Shown here in pieces: positions 49,727 through 58,742 of a DNA stretch of 64,000 nt (position 1 is the stretch's first letter; the number at the start of each line of letters is the position of its first letter). Under the pieces are notes generated by a model. The model was not told where the DNA came from. It did not search any database and saw only the letters and a program-made list of their open reading frames with translations. The position numbers were made by a program, and so were the translations under genes. The DNA is from Variovorax sp. JS1663 (GTDB taxonomy: Bacteria > Pseudomonadota > Gammaproteobacteria > Burkholderiales > Burkholderiaceae_C), in assembly GCF_002157355.1 (NCBI RefSeq), contig NZ_LYMK01000016.1, positions 62,001 to 126,000 of the forward strand, read 5' to 3'.

Positions 49727-50114
49727 ATTCAGCGACGCCCGGGCCATCGGCCAAGGGCGCGACAACTTCTCGCAGCAGATCCGCGAGAAGCAACGCTTGG
49801 CGCAGGCGCAGGACCGGCAGGCGTTCGTCACGGGCCTGATTGCCGGCGATGCGCCCCGAAACGGGACGCCAGCCGAGGCAGCGGCAGATGAGGCCCGGGA
49901 AGCCGCCGACCAACTGCGCAAGGTTGTCGAGCAACTGCGGACGCGCCTCGGGCCTGTGCTGGCCCCGGAACCGTCGACGGGGGAACAGGAGGCAAAGCGC
50001 GCAACGCCGATGCACGGCGGGAGCCCGATCGTTACCGAGTTCGGCCATCTCGCCCGGATGTCGGAGTCCACGGCGGCCGTGCTGTCCGATCTGCTGCGCC
50101 GGCTCGAGGTCTGA
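49719..50114 (+). CDS. Hypothetical prophage protein (131 aa)
   Basis: A 131-residue charged, helical protein (NFSQQIREKQRLAQAQDRQ near the start, a second helix AADQLRKVVEQLRTRLG mid-way). GAAAGGACCAACC precedes the ATG. Family unknown. Its stop shares a base with the following gene's start. Confidence 0.65.
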   Translation: MDEFSDARAIGQGRDNFSQQIREKQRLAQAQDRQAFVTGLIAGDAPRNGTPAEAAADEAREAADQLRKVVEQLRTRLGPVLAPEPSTGEQEAKRATPMHGGSPIVTEFGHLARMSESTAAVLSDLLRRLEV

Positions 50115-50629
50115 TGCTCGAGACGAAACCGCGGCCCCTGTCCGCACAAGCCAAGAGCCTGATCCAGATGGCCGGCGACATCTGGGCGGCGGAAGCCCGG
50201 GCCCATGTCGATCCGGCGCCTCCCGCGCCAGCGCGCCCGAGGTACAAGCCGGAACGCTGGGAGCTCAAGATCGACTTCCATGCCGTTGAGCCGCACCAGC
50301 TGGACATCGACCGCCGGCTGCGCAATTGGGGCACCTGGTGCACCAGCACGCCGCATGCCGCCTCCGCGCCGATGTTCCGGCTGGCGGTACCGGCGGCGCG
50401 GGCCCGTGCGTACGGCAGCGTCACGGCCGAGCCGGTGGACCGGTCGGATGCGATCAGGATCGCCCGGGCGGTTGCCGCGCTGCCTCGCGGGCACGCTGCG
50501 GCCTTGCACTGGGCCTACATCAAACCCGTAAGCCCTCGGAAGGCCTGCCAGTCCATCGGCACGACTCTGGCCGGGCTGGCAAAGTTGCTAACCGACGGCC
50601 GGCAGATGCTCGTCAACCGCGGGGTCTAG
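50114..50629 (+). CDS. Probable late-gene antiterminator (Q-like)
   Basis: A 171-residue basic protein. The C-terminal 65 residues contain DAIRIARAVAALPRGHAAAL, HWAYIKPVSPRKACQSIG and a final helix, similar to the sigma-region-4-like helix-turn-helix of phage antitermination Q / ArpU proteins. A promoter and intrinsic terminator follow immediately, exactly the Q target layout. Direct family membership should be tested. Confidence 0.62.
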   Translation: MLETKPRPLSAQAKSLIQMAGDIWAAEARAHVDPAPPAPARPRYKPERWELKIDFHAVEPHQLDIDRRLRNWGTWCTSTPHAASAPMFRLAVPAARARAYGSVTAEPVDRSDAIRIARAVAALPRGHAAALHWAYIKPVSPRKACQSIGTTLAGLAKLLTDGRQMLVNRGV

Positions 50630-50638
50630 CTGGGTCTC

Positions 50639-50667
50639 GCGACATTTGCTTGCATCCTGGGTACAAT
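50639..50667 (+). promoter_or_regulatory. Putative late promoter (pR'-like)
   Basis: GCGACA, a 17-bp spacer and TACAAT. It starts 10 nt after the Q-like gene. A short leader RNA of about 100 nt would end at the terminator at 50751-50774. Confidence 0.55.
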
Positions 50668-50750
50668 CCGCGCCAACGACTGAGCGCATACGCATAGTGG
50701 TCGCCCGATCCATGTAGGAGGCGGCGCTGCCGGTGAAGCTCAGAGACTCG

Positions 50751-50774
50751 AGCCCTCCGCGTGGAGGGCTTTTT
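50751..50774 (+). terminator. Intrinsic terminator (tR'-like)
   Basis: Stem AGCCCTCC/GGAGGGCT with loop GCGT, followed by TTTTC. It lies about 80 nt downstream of the late promoter. Confidence 0.8.
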
Positions 50775-50876
50775 CGTTTCCGCTCGGCGTTTCTGCTTCC
50801 ACCCTCGAAGACCCTCCACAAGCCGCATCGCTCGCTGATCCGGCGAGGAACAGGATCAGCGAAATGAGCGCTGAGC

Positions 50877-51272
50877 TCAATCTAATTCGAGAGCTCGCTT
50901 TAGGCTGTGCCGATAGTAGGAGAACTCCATTTGGGCTTCATGGACGGCCGAGTACCAATGAGACCCGATCGGATTTGAGTTGGTGGCGGGCCTCAAGGCA
51001 ATGGCGGCCTTGCGCACCGCTGGATCGTAGAACGCCGACTCGCACACTGTGAGTGCTCTGTTTCGCGTGGGCTGATGCACAAACGGCGCTTTTGCAGCGG
51101 TCTTCAGGTCATTCTTGAGTGAACGATATAGCTCCTCGACCGCCTCCCGCTCTGCTGGGGGAAGCCAACGCTTCTCGCCAAGGAGAGTCATGATTTCCTC
51201 GCAGCGCGCTTCGAAGGCGGCCATGGCAGAAAGTACTGCCTCAACGTCGTCCGGATGAAACTGATTTGGCAT
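50877..51272 (-). CDS. Hypothetical reverse-strand prophage gene, possible cargo
   Basis: A 131-residue protein (VEAVLSAMAAFEARCEEIMTL near the start, HWYSAVHEAQMEFSYYRHSL near the end), mostly helical and of no recognised family. An excellent AGGAGG ribosome site precedes the ATG at 51272. It is encoded against the late genes, between the Q-control region and the terminase, a common insertion point for independently expressed lysogenic genes. Confidence 0.65.
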   Translation of the reverse strand: MPNQFHPDDVEAVLSAMAAFEARCEEIMTLLGEKRWLPPAEREAVEELYRSLKNDLKTAAKAPFVHQPTRNRALTVCESAFYDPAVRKAAIALRPATNSNPIGSHWYSAVHEAQMEFSYYRHSLKRALELD

Positions 51273-51604
51273 TCCGCCCTCCTGCCGATGGTTGTGTGAG
51301 AACTCCCATCGTATCTGCGAGGTGCGGCGAACCACCCAATGGGGACTCACGCTCGAACTGCCGGTTTGACCCGGCACGCTGGTTCTGGTGCTTGAACTCG
51401 GCCGGCGTTGTGACACGTGGGGGAAGAGCCCGCGAATCAACACCACCCGGCGACAGGCACCAGCCTCGCGTGTCGGCGCGGCGGGTAAACCGCGCCCAGT
51501 TTCCAGCCATCCGCACTCGATGGAGCGAGGCGAGAGTGAGAACCGCACAGGCCCAGCGCGCCGGACGCGCGTTAGTCGGATGGGCCGATAGGGAGGAGGT
51601 CGCA
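51273..51604. other. Gap upstream of terminase, no supported gene
   Basis: About 330 bp. It must contain the promoter of the reverse-strand gene at 50877. A small hairpin GCCGGTTTGACCCGGC lies near 51359-51374. No convincing tRNA or small gene is seen. A packaging site (cos or pac) next to the small terminase gene is conceivable but not demonstrated. Confidence 0.4.
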
Positions 51605-52177
51605 ATGGCCCTGACGAAGAAACAACAGCGGTTCGTGGCCGAGTACCTGATTGACCTGAACGGCAAGCAAGCGGCCATTCGTGCCGGGTATACCGTAAGG
51701 CGAGCGGAAGTAACGGCCTCGGAACTGCTCTCACATCGTAAGGTTTCGGAAGCAGTCGCCGAATTGATGGCGAAGCGCGAAAAGCGCACGGAGATCTCGC
51801 AGGATCGGGTTTTACAGGAGCTTGCGCGCATCGCCTTCTTCGACCCGCGCAAGCTGCTTGGTCCGGATGGCGCGCCGAAGCCGATCAACGAACTGGATGA
51901 CGACACGGCGGCTGCGCTGGCCGGTCTGGATGTGACCGAGGAGTACGAAGGCTCGGGCGAGGATCGAGTGTTCGTCGGTTACACCAAGAAGTTCAAGATC
52001 GCCGACAAAAACACCGCGCTGACGAATGCCATGCGGCATCTCGGCATGCTGCGGGATCGTGTGGAGCACAGTGGCCCGGAAGGCGGGCCGATCGAATCGA
52101 AATCGACCGTCGATGTCTCGGGCCTGAGCGATGAGCAACTCCGTGCGCTCGCAAGCATTGCGGTTCACGGAAGCTGA
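51605..52177 (+). CDS. terS: Phage terminase small subunit
   Basis: A 190-residue protein of the Terminase_2 family: LTKKQQRFVAEYLIDLNGKQAAIRAGY is the N-terminal DNA-binding helix-turn-helix, and ELLSHRKVSEAVAELMAKR follows. It recognises the packaging site and guides the large subunit. AGGGAGGAGG lies before the ATG. It overlaps the large-subunit gene by 47 nt. Confidence 0.9.
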   Translation: MALTKKQQRFVAEYLIDLNGKQAAIRAGYTVRRAEVTASELLSHRKVSEAVAELMAKREKRTEISQDRVLQELARIAFFDPRKLLGPDGAPKPINELDDDTAAALAGLDVTEEYEGSGEDRVFVGYTKKFKIADKNTALTNAMRHLGMLRDRVEHSGPEGGPIESKSTVDVSGLSDEQLRALASIAVHGS

Positions 52178-53732
52178 CGTCCTGGCTGCGCGGCGCGAGC
52201 TGGCGCGCCGCAGCCTGCCGGACTTCGCGTGCCTGGTTGACATCCCCACGGTGCCGATGACGGACGAGGCGGAAGAAGATCGCTTCAGCGTGATGCGGCT
52301 CGACACCCTGGCCGCGCACCATCTGCTCTTGCTGCGGGACCTGCAGGGCGTCGAGAACGGGACGATCCCGAACCTGATGGTGCTGATGCCGCCGGGCTCG
52401 GCGAAGAGCACCTACAGCGACGTCGTGTTCGTGCCGTGGTTCATGGCGCGCAAGCCGCGCCGCAACGTGATTCTGGCCAGCTACGCGAGCGAGATCGCGG
52501 AGAAGCAGGGCCGCCGGGCGCGGCAGCTGATCAACTCGCGATCGTTCGCGAACCTGATGGAGATGGGTCTGCGGTCCGACAACCGGGCCGTGCACCAGTG
52601 GACGCTGTCGAACGGCTCGGAGTTCATGGCCGGCGGCCTGCTGTCCGGGCTGACCGGCAACCGCGGTGCGCTGGGGATCATCGACGACCCGATGAAGGGC
52701 CGCAAAGAGGCCGAGTCGGAGGTGATCCGCAACAGCACCTGGGACGCCTACACGGACGACTTCTGCTCGCGGCTGATCCCCGGCGCCCCCCAGGTGATGA
52801 TTCTTACGCGCTGGCACGAGGACGACCTGGCCGGCCGGATCCTGCCCGAAGGCTGGGATGGCGAGTCGGGATGGTTCGATGGGCGCGATGGGCGCCGATG
52901 GAAAGTGCTGTGCCTGCCTGCGATCGCAGACCGCAAGGACGACCCGCTCGGGCGAAAGCTGGGAGAGACGCTGTGGCCGGAGTGGTTCAGCCTAGAGCAC
53001 TGGGAGCCGTTCAAGAGGAACCCGCGCACCTGGTCGAGCCTGTACCAGCAGAAACCGACGGCGCAGGAAGGAACGTTCTTCAAGCGCGAGTGGTTCAGAC
53101 GCTTCCGGCCCGGCAGCGAGCCGAAGCACCTGAACAAGTACATGACCAGCGACCACGCGCCGGCGGGCGGCGAAGGCAACGACTACTCGGGCGCGCGCAT
53201 CTGGGGCGTGGATCACCTGGGGGACCTGTACCTGCTCGACGGCTTCTGCGAACAGGTGACGATGGATGTGTTGGCCGACCGCGTGGTGGGCAACAAGGCC
53301 GAGAAAAAGGTCGGGCTGATCCAGAAGCACAGGCCGATCGCCTGGTTTCCGGAGGCCGACAACAACTGGAAGTCGGTGGCGGGCTTCGTCACTCGCATGA
53401 TGCGCGAGCAGCAGACCTTCTGTCGTGTGGAGCCGATCAGCCCGCACGGCAACGACAAGCCCACCAAGGCGCAGCCTTTTCAGGGCATGGCGTCGATGGG
53501 GCGCGTGTGGATCCCGGAGGGCCCCGAGGGCGACCGGATTCTGGACCAGTACGTGAAGTTTCCGGCCGGTGCCAATGACGACGAGGTCGATATGGCATCG
53601 CTGATCGGGCGGGCCATCGCGGACGCGCACCCGGCAGTGCTGCCGCCGCAGGAAGTCAAGCGGTTCGTGGACCGTTGGGACGAAGTGTTCAACAAGGAAG
53701 ACGACGGGGAGGGCACATGGAAAACCAGCTGA
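52131..53732 (+). CDS. terL: Phage terminase large subunit
   Basis: A 533-residue packaging motor. The Walker A-like loop is MPPGSAKST near residue 86, Walker B is GIIDDP near 183, and the coupling motif LTRW is near 225. The C-terminal nuclease domain begins at TSDHAPAGG near 343, with further acidic residues in DDEVDMAS near 483. ATG at 52131 has internal overlap with terS, which is usual. Confidence 0.93.
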   Translation: MSNSVRSQALRFTEADVLAARRELARRSLPDFACLVDIPTVPMTDEAEEDRFSVMRLDTLAAHHLLLLRDLQGVENGTIPNLMVLMPPGSAKSTYSDVVFVPWFMARKPRRNVILASYASEIAEKQGRRARQLINSRSFANLMEMGLRSDNRAVHQWTLSNGSEFMAGGLLSGLTGNRGALGIIDDPMKGRKEAESEVIRNSTWDAYTDDFCSRLIPGAPQVMILTRWHEDDLAGRILPEGWDGESGWFDGRDGRRWKVLCLPAIADRKDDPLGRKLGETLWPEWFSLEHWEPFKRNPRTWSSLYQQKPTAQEGTFFKREWFRRFRPGSEPKHLNKYMTSDHAPAGGEGNDYSGARIWGVDHLGDLYLLDGFCEQVTMDVLADRVVGNKAEKKVGLIQKHRPIAWFPEADNNWKSVAGFVTRMMREQQTFCRVEPISPHGNDKPTKAQPFQGMASMGRVWIPEGPEGDRILDQYVKFPAGANDDEVDMASLIGRAIADAHPAVLPPQEVKRFVDRWDEVFNKEDDGEGTWKTS

Positions 53733-53929
53733 CCGACCCGACGTATGCCGAGCGCGTGAAGCGCATGCACCCGCAGCAGCGCGCGGCGCTGCTTCGCAAC
53801 TTCGATGCGCTGGTGGCTGATGCCCCGCGCTGGGAAGCCCTGAGCGCGGAGATGCGCGCGACCCTCACAGGGATGGCTGATCAGGTGCGCCAGGCGCACG
53901 GCGGCGCTGTCCTGATCCCGGAGAACTGA
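53717..53929 (+). CDS. Small hypothetical protein between terminase and portal
   Basis: A 70-residue, mostly helical protein (TYAERVKRMHPQQRAALLRN near the start). GGGGAGGGCAC precedes ATG 53717, inside the end of the terminase gene. It ends directly against the portal start. Unknown function, possibly a small packaging accessory. Confidence 0.65.
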   Translation: MENQLTDPTYAERVKRMHPQQRAALLRNFDALVADAPRWEALSAEMRATLTGMADQVRQAHGGAVLIPEN

Positions 53930-56131
53930 ATGGCGATGCTCGCGATGGAACGGCTGATGGGAGAGTCGGCCGGGGCGGAGGTGCGCGCGCCGGAAGCTGA
54001 GCCCAACGATTACAGCGACCACCTGTCAAAGCTGGTCGGCTATTTTGAGGAAGCGGAAGACACTGGACGCGAGGCCCGGCTGAGGTCGGAAAGGTGTCGC
54101 GATTATTACAATAACAACCAGCTGTCCGCTCAGGAAATCGCGATCCTGAAGAAGCGCGGGCAGCCGCCGATCTACGTCAACTACATCCAACGCAAGGTTG
54201 ACACGATCTGCGGCATCGAGCGCCGCTCGCGCACCGATCCGAAGGCCTTCCCGCGCAACCCGGACGACGAGGACACGAGCAACGCAGCGACCGACGCGCT
54301 GCGCTATGTGGCCGATCAGAACAAGTTCAACGCGGTGCGCTCGGAGGTCTACAACGACATCCTGGTCGAAGGCTATGGCGGTGCGGACGTGGTCGTCGAG
54401 GAGATGCCCAACGGCGACCAGATGATCAAGGTCAAGCGGGTGCCGTGGGACCGCCTGGTGATCGACCCGCACTCGCGCCAGCTCGACTTCAGCGACGCCA
54501 ACTACAAGGGCATCGTGATCTGGATGGACGCGGAGGAAGCGCGGCGCAAGTGGCCGAACTACGCCGACTCCATCAACGACACGCTGTCGAGCACGTCCGC
54601 TTCGGAGACCTTCGACGACCGACCCAAGTACGGGACCTGGTGCGACAACCGCCGCACCCGCGTGCGCGTGGTGCAGATGCACTACCGCGAGGGTGATGAT
54701 TGGTTCCTGTGCACGTACACGAAGTGCGGCTACCTGGAGCCACCGGAGAAGTCGCCGTATCTCGACAAGTTCGGCCGACCCACGTCGTCGCTCAAGATTC
54801 GCTCGGCCTACGTCAACCGCGAGAACGAGCGCTACGGCCACGTCGAGGGCCTGATCCCGCTGCAGGACGAGATCAACAAGCGCCGCAGCAAGTCGCTGCA
54901 CCTGCTGAGCCAGCGGCAGACCTTCGGCAAGAAGTTGGCCCTGGCCGACACCGCCAAGGCCAAGGTGGAATTGGCGAAGCCTGACGGGCATGTCGAGTTG
55001 CAGGACGGGGCCAAGTTCGGCGAGGACTTCGGCGTCATCCCGACGGGCGACATGGCGAACGGCCAGATCGAGCTCATGCAGCAGGCCCTGGCCGAGATGA
55101 ACGCCACGGGCGCGAACGCCGCGATGCAGGGCAAGGACGAACGTTCGCAGTCGGGTGTCGCGCTGCAGACGCGCATCCAGGCCGGCGCGGTGGAGCTGGA
55201 GCCCCTGGCCGACGGCCTGCGCGAGTGGACGCAGGAAGTCTTCGAGGCGATGTGGATGCGCGTGCGGCAGTTTTGGACCGCCGAGAAGTGGATCCGCGTC
55301 ACCGACGACGACCGAAACGTGCGCTTCGTCGGCCTCAACAAGCAGGTCACGCTGGGCGACAAGCTCGCGCAGCTGGCGCCGCAAGAGCAGCAGGCCATGG
55401 TGCAGCAGCTCGGGCTGAGCGGCCCGTACGACCCGCGGCTGCGCGAGGTGGTGGACGTCGAGAACGATGTCAGCGGCCTGGACGTGGACATCGTCATCGA
55501 GGAAGGCCCCGACCTGGCGTCGCTGCAGTCCGAGCAGTTCGAGATCCTGGCGGGCCTGGCCAAGAACGGCGTGCCGATCCCGCCGAAGGCGCTCATCCAG
55601 GCCTCGGCCATCAAGCCGGACACCAAGCGCAGCATCCTTGAGGAGATGGAGAAGGGGCCGCAGATCCCGCCCGATATGCAGAAGCAGTTGGAGGAGTTGC
55701 AGCAGCGCGCGCAGCAGCTTGAGCAGGAGAACCAGCAGTTGAAGGGCGACCGCGAACTGGAGGCGCGCAAGCTCGACATCGAGGAAATGAAGGTGCTCGG
55801 CACCCAGCAGCCCCCGGCGCAGCCGCAGGGCCAGGAGCCCATGACGCCGAAGGACTTGGCCGACGTCGAGCTCAAGCACGCGCAGGCCGAGAAGGCGCGC
55901 GCCGATGCCGAAAAGGTGCGTATCGAGACGATAACGCAGGCCAACCAACTCGGCGAGCAGGGTATCAGCACCGAAACCGACGAGGCCACCGGCGCGCCCA
56001 AGCCGAGCGCGCTGGACACGATCGCCGCGGCGATGGCCGCGCAGGCCCAGGCGCTGGCCGAGCTGGCGCAGGCCCAGATGCGGCCGCGCACCGCGACGCT
56101 CAGCAACGGCAAGACCATCACCGTCCAGTAG
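53930..56131 (+). CDS. P22-type portal protein
   Basis: A 733-residue protein, close in size to P22 gp1 (725). GYFEEAEDTGREARLRSERCRDYYNN and QPPIYVNYIQRKVDTICGIE are characteristic of P22-like portals, forming clip and wing. A long C-terminal coiled coil (about residues 575-680, with runs such as QLEELQQRAQQLEQENQQL) corresponds to the portal barrel. The dodecamer is the DNA gate in the head vertex. Confidence 0.92.
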   Translation: MAMLAMERLMGESAGAEVRAPEAEPNDYSDHLSKLVGYFEEAEDTGREARLRSERCRDYYNNNQLSAQEIAILKKRGQPPIYVNYIQRKVDTICGIERRSRTDPKAFPRNPDDEDTSNAATDALRYVADQNKFNAVRSEVYNDILVEGYGGADVVVEEMPNGDQMIKVKRVPWDRLVIDPHSRQLDFSDANYKGIVIWMDAEEARRKWPNYADSINDTLSSTSASETFDDRPKYGTWCDNRRTRVRVVQMHYREGDDWFLCTYTKCGYLEPPEKSPYLDKFGRPTSSLKIRSAYVNRENERYGHVEGLIPLQDEINKRRSKSLHLLSQRQTFGKKLALADTAKAKVELAKPDGHVELQDGAKFGEDFGVIPTGDMANGQIELMQQALAEMNATGANAAMQGKDERSQSGVALQTRIQAGAVELEPLADGLREWTQEVFEAMWMRVRQFWTAEKWIRVTDDDRNVRFVGLNKQVTLGDKLAQLAPQEQQAMVQQLGLSGPYDPRLREVVDVENDVSGLDVDIVIEEGPDLASLQSEQFEILAGLAKNGVPIPPKALIQASAIKPDTKRSILEEMEKGPQIPPDMQKQLEELQQRAQQLEQENQQLKGDRELEARKLDIEEMKVLGTQQPPAQPQGQEPMTPKDLADVELKHAQAEKARADAEKVRIETITQANQLGEQGISTETDEATGAPKPSALDTIAAAMAAQAQALAELAQAQMRPRTATLSNGKTITVQ

Positions 56132-56141
56132 GAACCCAAAC

Positions 56142-56546
56142 ATGGCGAACGCACTCTACGACCCGGGCCGCGAAGGCTTCCTAGACGGCTCGATCGACTG
56201 GGACACCGACGACATCCGCGTCATGCTGGTGCTCAGCACCTACACGTTCAGCGCGGCTCATAAGTTCCTGGCGGACCTGGGCGCGGTGGACAATGGCCGG
56301 AGCGCCGCGCTCGGCAGCAAGACGGTTACCAGCGGCGTAGCCGATGCCGCGGACACCACGCTCAACGCCACGGCGGCCAGCGCGAGCAAGGCCCTGGTGG
56401 TCTTCAAGCACACCGGCAGCGATGCCACTGCGCGCGTGATCGTCTACATCGACACGCCCACCAGCGGGTTGCCGTTCACGCCGTCGGCTGGCCAGGCCGT
56501 GCCGATCACCTGGGACAACGGCGCGAACAAGATCTTCAAGCTGTAA
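56142..56546 (+). CDS. Hypothetical virion protein (134 aa)
   Basis: A 134-residue, beta-rich protein (DDIRVMLVLSTYTFSAAHKF, then SKALVVFKHTGSDATARVIV). Similar proteins occur among phage structural genes without defined role. It lies 10 nt after the portal gene. Confidence 0.65.
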   Translation: MANALYDPGREGFLDGSIDWDTDDIRVMLVLSTYTFSAAHKFLADLGAVDNGRSAALGSKTVTSGVADAADTTLNATAASASKALVVFKHTGSDATARVIVYIDTPTSGLPFTPSAGQAVPITWDNGANKIFKL

Positions 56547-56555
56547 GGGCCGGCC

Positions 56556-57938
56556 GTGGCCGCCTCCGTAGCCAACGCAAGGAAGGCGAATACCTCCGGC
56601 GCAACCTCGACTACAACGTCGAGTTTCACGAGCACGTCGGGCAACACCATCTGGGTGGGGGTCTCAGATGCTTCCGGGCAAGGATCGCTGACGATCAGCG
56701 ACAACAAGGGCAACACGTACACCCAGATCGGGACGACGCGGACCAGCGCGTCGGGTGCACAGATCCGGCGCTACCGGTGCGAAAACATCACGGGCGGCAG
56801 CGGCCACACGGTGACGGCGACATGGGGCAGCAGTTCGGATGCGACGGTGCATGTGCTGGAGCTGGCCGGCGTCGCTGCGGCCTCGCTCGATTCAGCCGCT
56901 TCGGCCCAGACCGACGACAACAACCCGCCTTGGACGGTGACCTCGGGCACGCTGGCGCAGGCGGACTCGATCGCCATCGCGATGACCGGCACCGCGTTCA
57001 CTGGGACGTGGAGCGAGTCGAGCGGCTTCACGGTCCAGACGCAAGAGGGGAACAACAGCCTCTATTGGACGGGTTGCGCTGCGTCTCGCGTGGTCAGCGC
57101 TACCACGGCGCTCACGCCGTCGTTCACGATCTCGGGCGGCGGCTCGGATTGCGCTGTGGCGATCGACGTTTTCAAGGCCGCAGCGGCCGGATCGGGGATC
57201 ACCGGCGCTGGGCAGATCGCGAGCGGGGAGGCGTCAGGAGCGCCCACCATCGCCGCGACGGTGGCGCCGGCAGGCATCGCGAGCGCTCAGGCGCTGGGCA
57301 CGCCGGGCGTCGGGGCATCAATCGCCGCGATCGGCATCGCCAGCGCGGAAGCCCTGGGGACGCCGACAGTCGGCGCCGTCGTCGCGCCGGCAGGGGTTGC
57401 ATCGGCGCAGGCTTTGGGCGCGCCAGCGGTGGGCGCTGCGATCACGGCGACTGGAATCGCTTCGGGCGAGGCGGTTGGCGCGCCGGTGGTGAACGGTGCG
57501 GGGATCTTCGCGGCAGGCATTCCGTCTGGTGAAGCCTTCGGGCAGCCATCCGTTGGAGCCGGGATCGCGGCCGCAGGTATCGGCTCAGGCGAGGCGCTCG
57601 GACAGCCTGCGGTGGGCTCCGGCACCCAGCCGACCAGTAGCGGGGGCGGCATTGACCCGCCCGCCTGGCAATACCGCAAGAGCAAGCGCAAGAAGCGCGA
57701 GCGGGATTGGCTGGACGGCCCGGAAGAAGACATCGAAGAGGTTGCGCCAGCGCCGCGCATGCCGGCGTCTCCGGTGCGCATCGCGGTTGAGGAAGCAGTC
57801 GCTGCGGCGCGCATGCGCTCGCTGCGCGCACAGGAAGTCATGTTGATCGAGCACGCCGAGCAGCGCGCCGCCGCAGCGCGGGCGCTGGCCGAGCTTGAGG
57901 AAGAAGAGGAGTTGGCAGCCCTGCTGCTGTTGCTCTGA
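56556..57938 (+). CDS. Structural protein with seven 20-residue repeats
   Basis: A 460-residue protein in three parts. Residues 1-215: a beta-sandwich, Ig-like domain (NTIWVGVSDASGQGSLTISD). Residues 216-360: seven tandem copies of a 20-residue unit, consensus GIASGEALGTPTVGAxIAAA. Residues 380-460: a charged region and a C-terminal helix ending in LEEEEELAALLLLL. Start GTG at 56556. Probably a surface or head-fibre protein; no enzyme motif. Confidence 0.75.
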   Translation: MAASVANARKANTSGATSTTTSSFTSTSGNTIWVGVSDASGQGSLTISDNKGNTYTQIGTTRTSASGAQIRRYRCENITGGSGHTVTATWGSSSDATVHVLELAGVAAASLDSAASAQTDDNNPPWTVTSGTLAQADSIAIAMTGTAFTGTWSESSGFTVQTQEGNNSLYWTGCAASRVVSATTALTPSFTISGGGSDCAVAIDVFKAAAAGSGITGAGQIASGEASGAPTIAATVAPAGIASAQALGTPGVGASIAAIGIASAEALGTPTVGAVVAPAGVASAQALGAPAVGAAITATGIASGEAVGAPVVNGAGIFAAGIPSGEAFGQPSVGAGIAAAGIGSGEALGQPAVGSGTQPTSSGGGIDPPAWQYRKSKRKKRERDWLDGPEEDIEEVAPAPRMPASPVRIAVEEAVAAARMRSLRAQEVMLIEHAEQRAAAARALAELEEEEELAALLLLL

Positions 57939-57960
57939 TCAGATTACCGCCGGACGCGAG

Positions 57961-57985
57961 AGGCCACCTTCGGGTGGCCTTTTTC
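57961..57985 (+). terminator. Intrinsic terminator within the late genes
   Basis: Stem AGGCCACC/GGTGGCCT closed by a stable TTCG loop and followed by TTTTC. It lies 23 nt after the repeat-protein gene and ahead of the scaffold gene. Confidence 0.85.
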
Positions 57986-58056
57986 GTTTGGCCCTGCCGC
58001 CGAGGTTCGGGCGTGAGGCCGCCGCCGGGCGCATCGGGCGAAGAAGGAAAGTAAGC

Positions 58057-58731
58057 ATGGAAGACGTTTTCAACGATCAGCCGCAGGAAGAGCAACTGCA
58101 GGGCAACCCGCAGGAGCAACAGCCCGCGAGCGGATCGACGGTCGAACCCCAGCCGGGGCAACCTGGTGAAGGTGGCGCGCCGACGGCGCCGGAGAACGAA
58201 AAGCATGTGCCCCTGGCAGCGCTGGAAGCTGAGCGCAAGGGGCGTCAGGACTGGAAGGAAAAGGCGATCCGCTACGAGGAAGAGCTGAAGGCGCTCCGCG
58301 CCCAGGGCCAGCCTCAACAGCAGCCGCAGCAACTGGACCCGATCCAGTTGGTTCAGCAGCAGCTGGTCAACGAGCGCTTCAACACGTCGGAGATGGTCGC
58401 GCGTAGCAAATACGCCGATCTCGACGCCGTCGTGGAAGAGTTCGCCCAGGCGGCTGAAAAGAACCCTGCGCTGCGCATGGCCCTGCAGCAGTCGGCGAAC
58501 CCTTACGAGTACGCCTACCGCGAGGGCAAGCGCATCCAGATGCTGAAGGAGATTGGAGACGACCCCGCGGCTTACCGCGCGAAGGTCGAAGCCGAGATCC
58601 GCGCCCAGATCCAGCCCTCGACGCCCAGCACTCCGTTGCCGGCCTCACTCGCTGGCGCCAGGTCTACGGCGACGCGCTCCGCGCCGTCGTTCACAGGCCC
58701 GACGCCTCTCGGTTCAGTTTTTCCCAATTGA
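58057..58731 (+). CDS. Phage scaffolding protein
   Basis: A 224-residue Gln/Glu-rich protein. A disordered head (about residues 1-50) is followed by a coiled coil (VPLAALEAERKGRQDWKEKA, YEEELKALRAQG), a helical segment and a Pro/Ser/Thr tail. This composition and position just before the capsid gene identify a scaffold that guides procapsid assembly. AAGAAGGAAAG precedes the ATG. Confidence 0.82.
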   Translation: MEDVFNDQPQEEQLQGNPQEQQPASGSTVEPQPGQPGEGGAPTAPENEKHVPLAALEAERKGRQDWKEKAIRYEEELKALRAQGQPQQQPQQLDPIQLVQQQLVNERFNTSEMVARSKYADLDAVVEEFAQAAEKNPALRMALQQSANPYEYAYREGKRIQMLKEIGDDPAAYRAKVEAEIRAQIQPSTPSTPLPASLAGARSTATRSAPSFTGPTPLGSVFPN

Positions 58732-58742
58732 AGGAGCCATAA

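Noticed and set aside
54026-56143. A 705-codon leftward frame opposite the portal gene
   Set aside because: It is an antisense shadow rich in Leu/Arg/His; the rightward frame has clear portal features.
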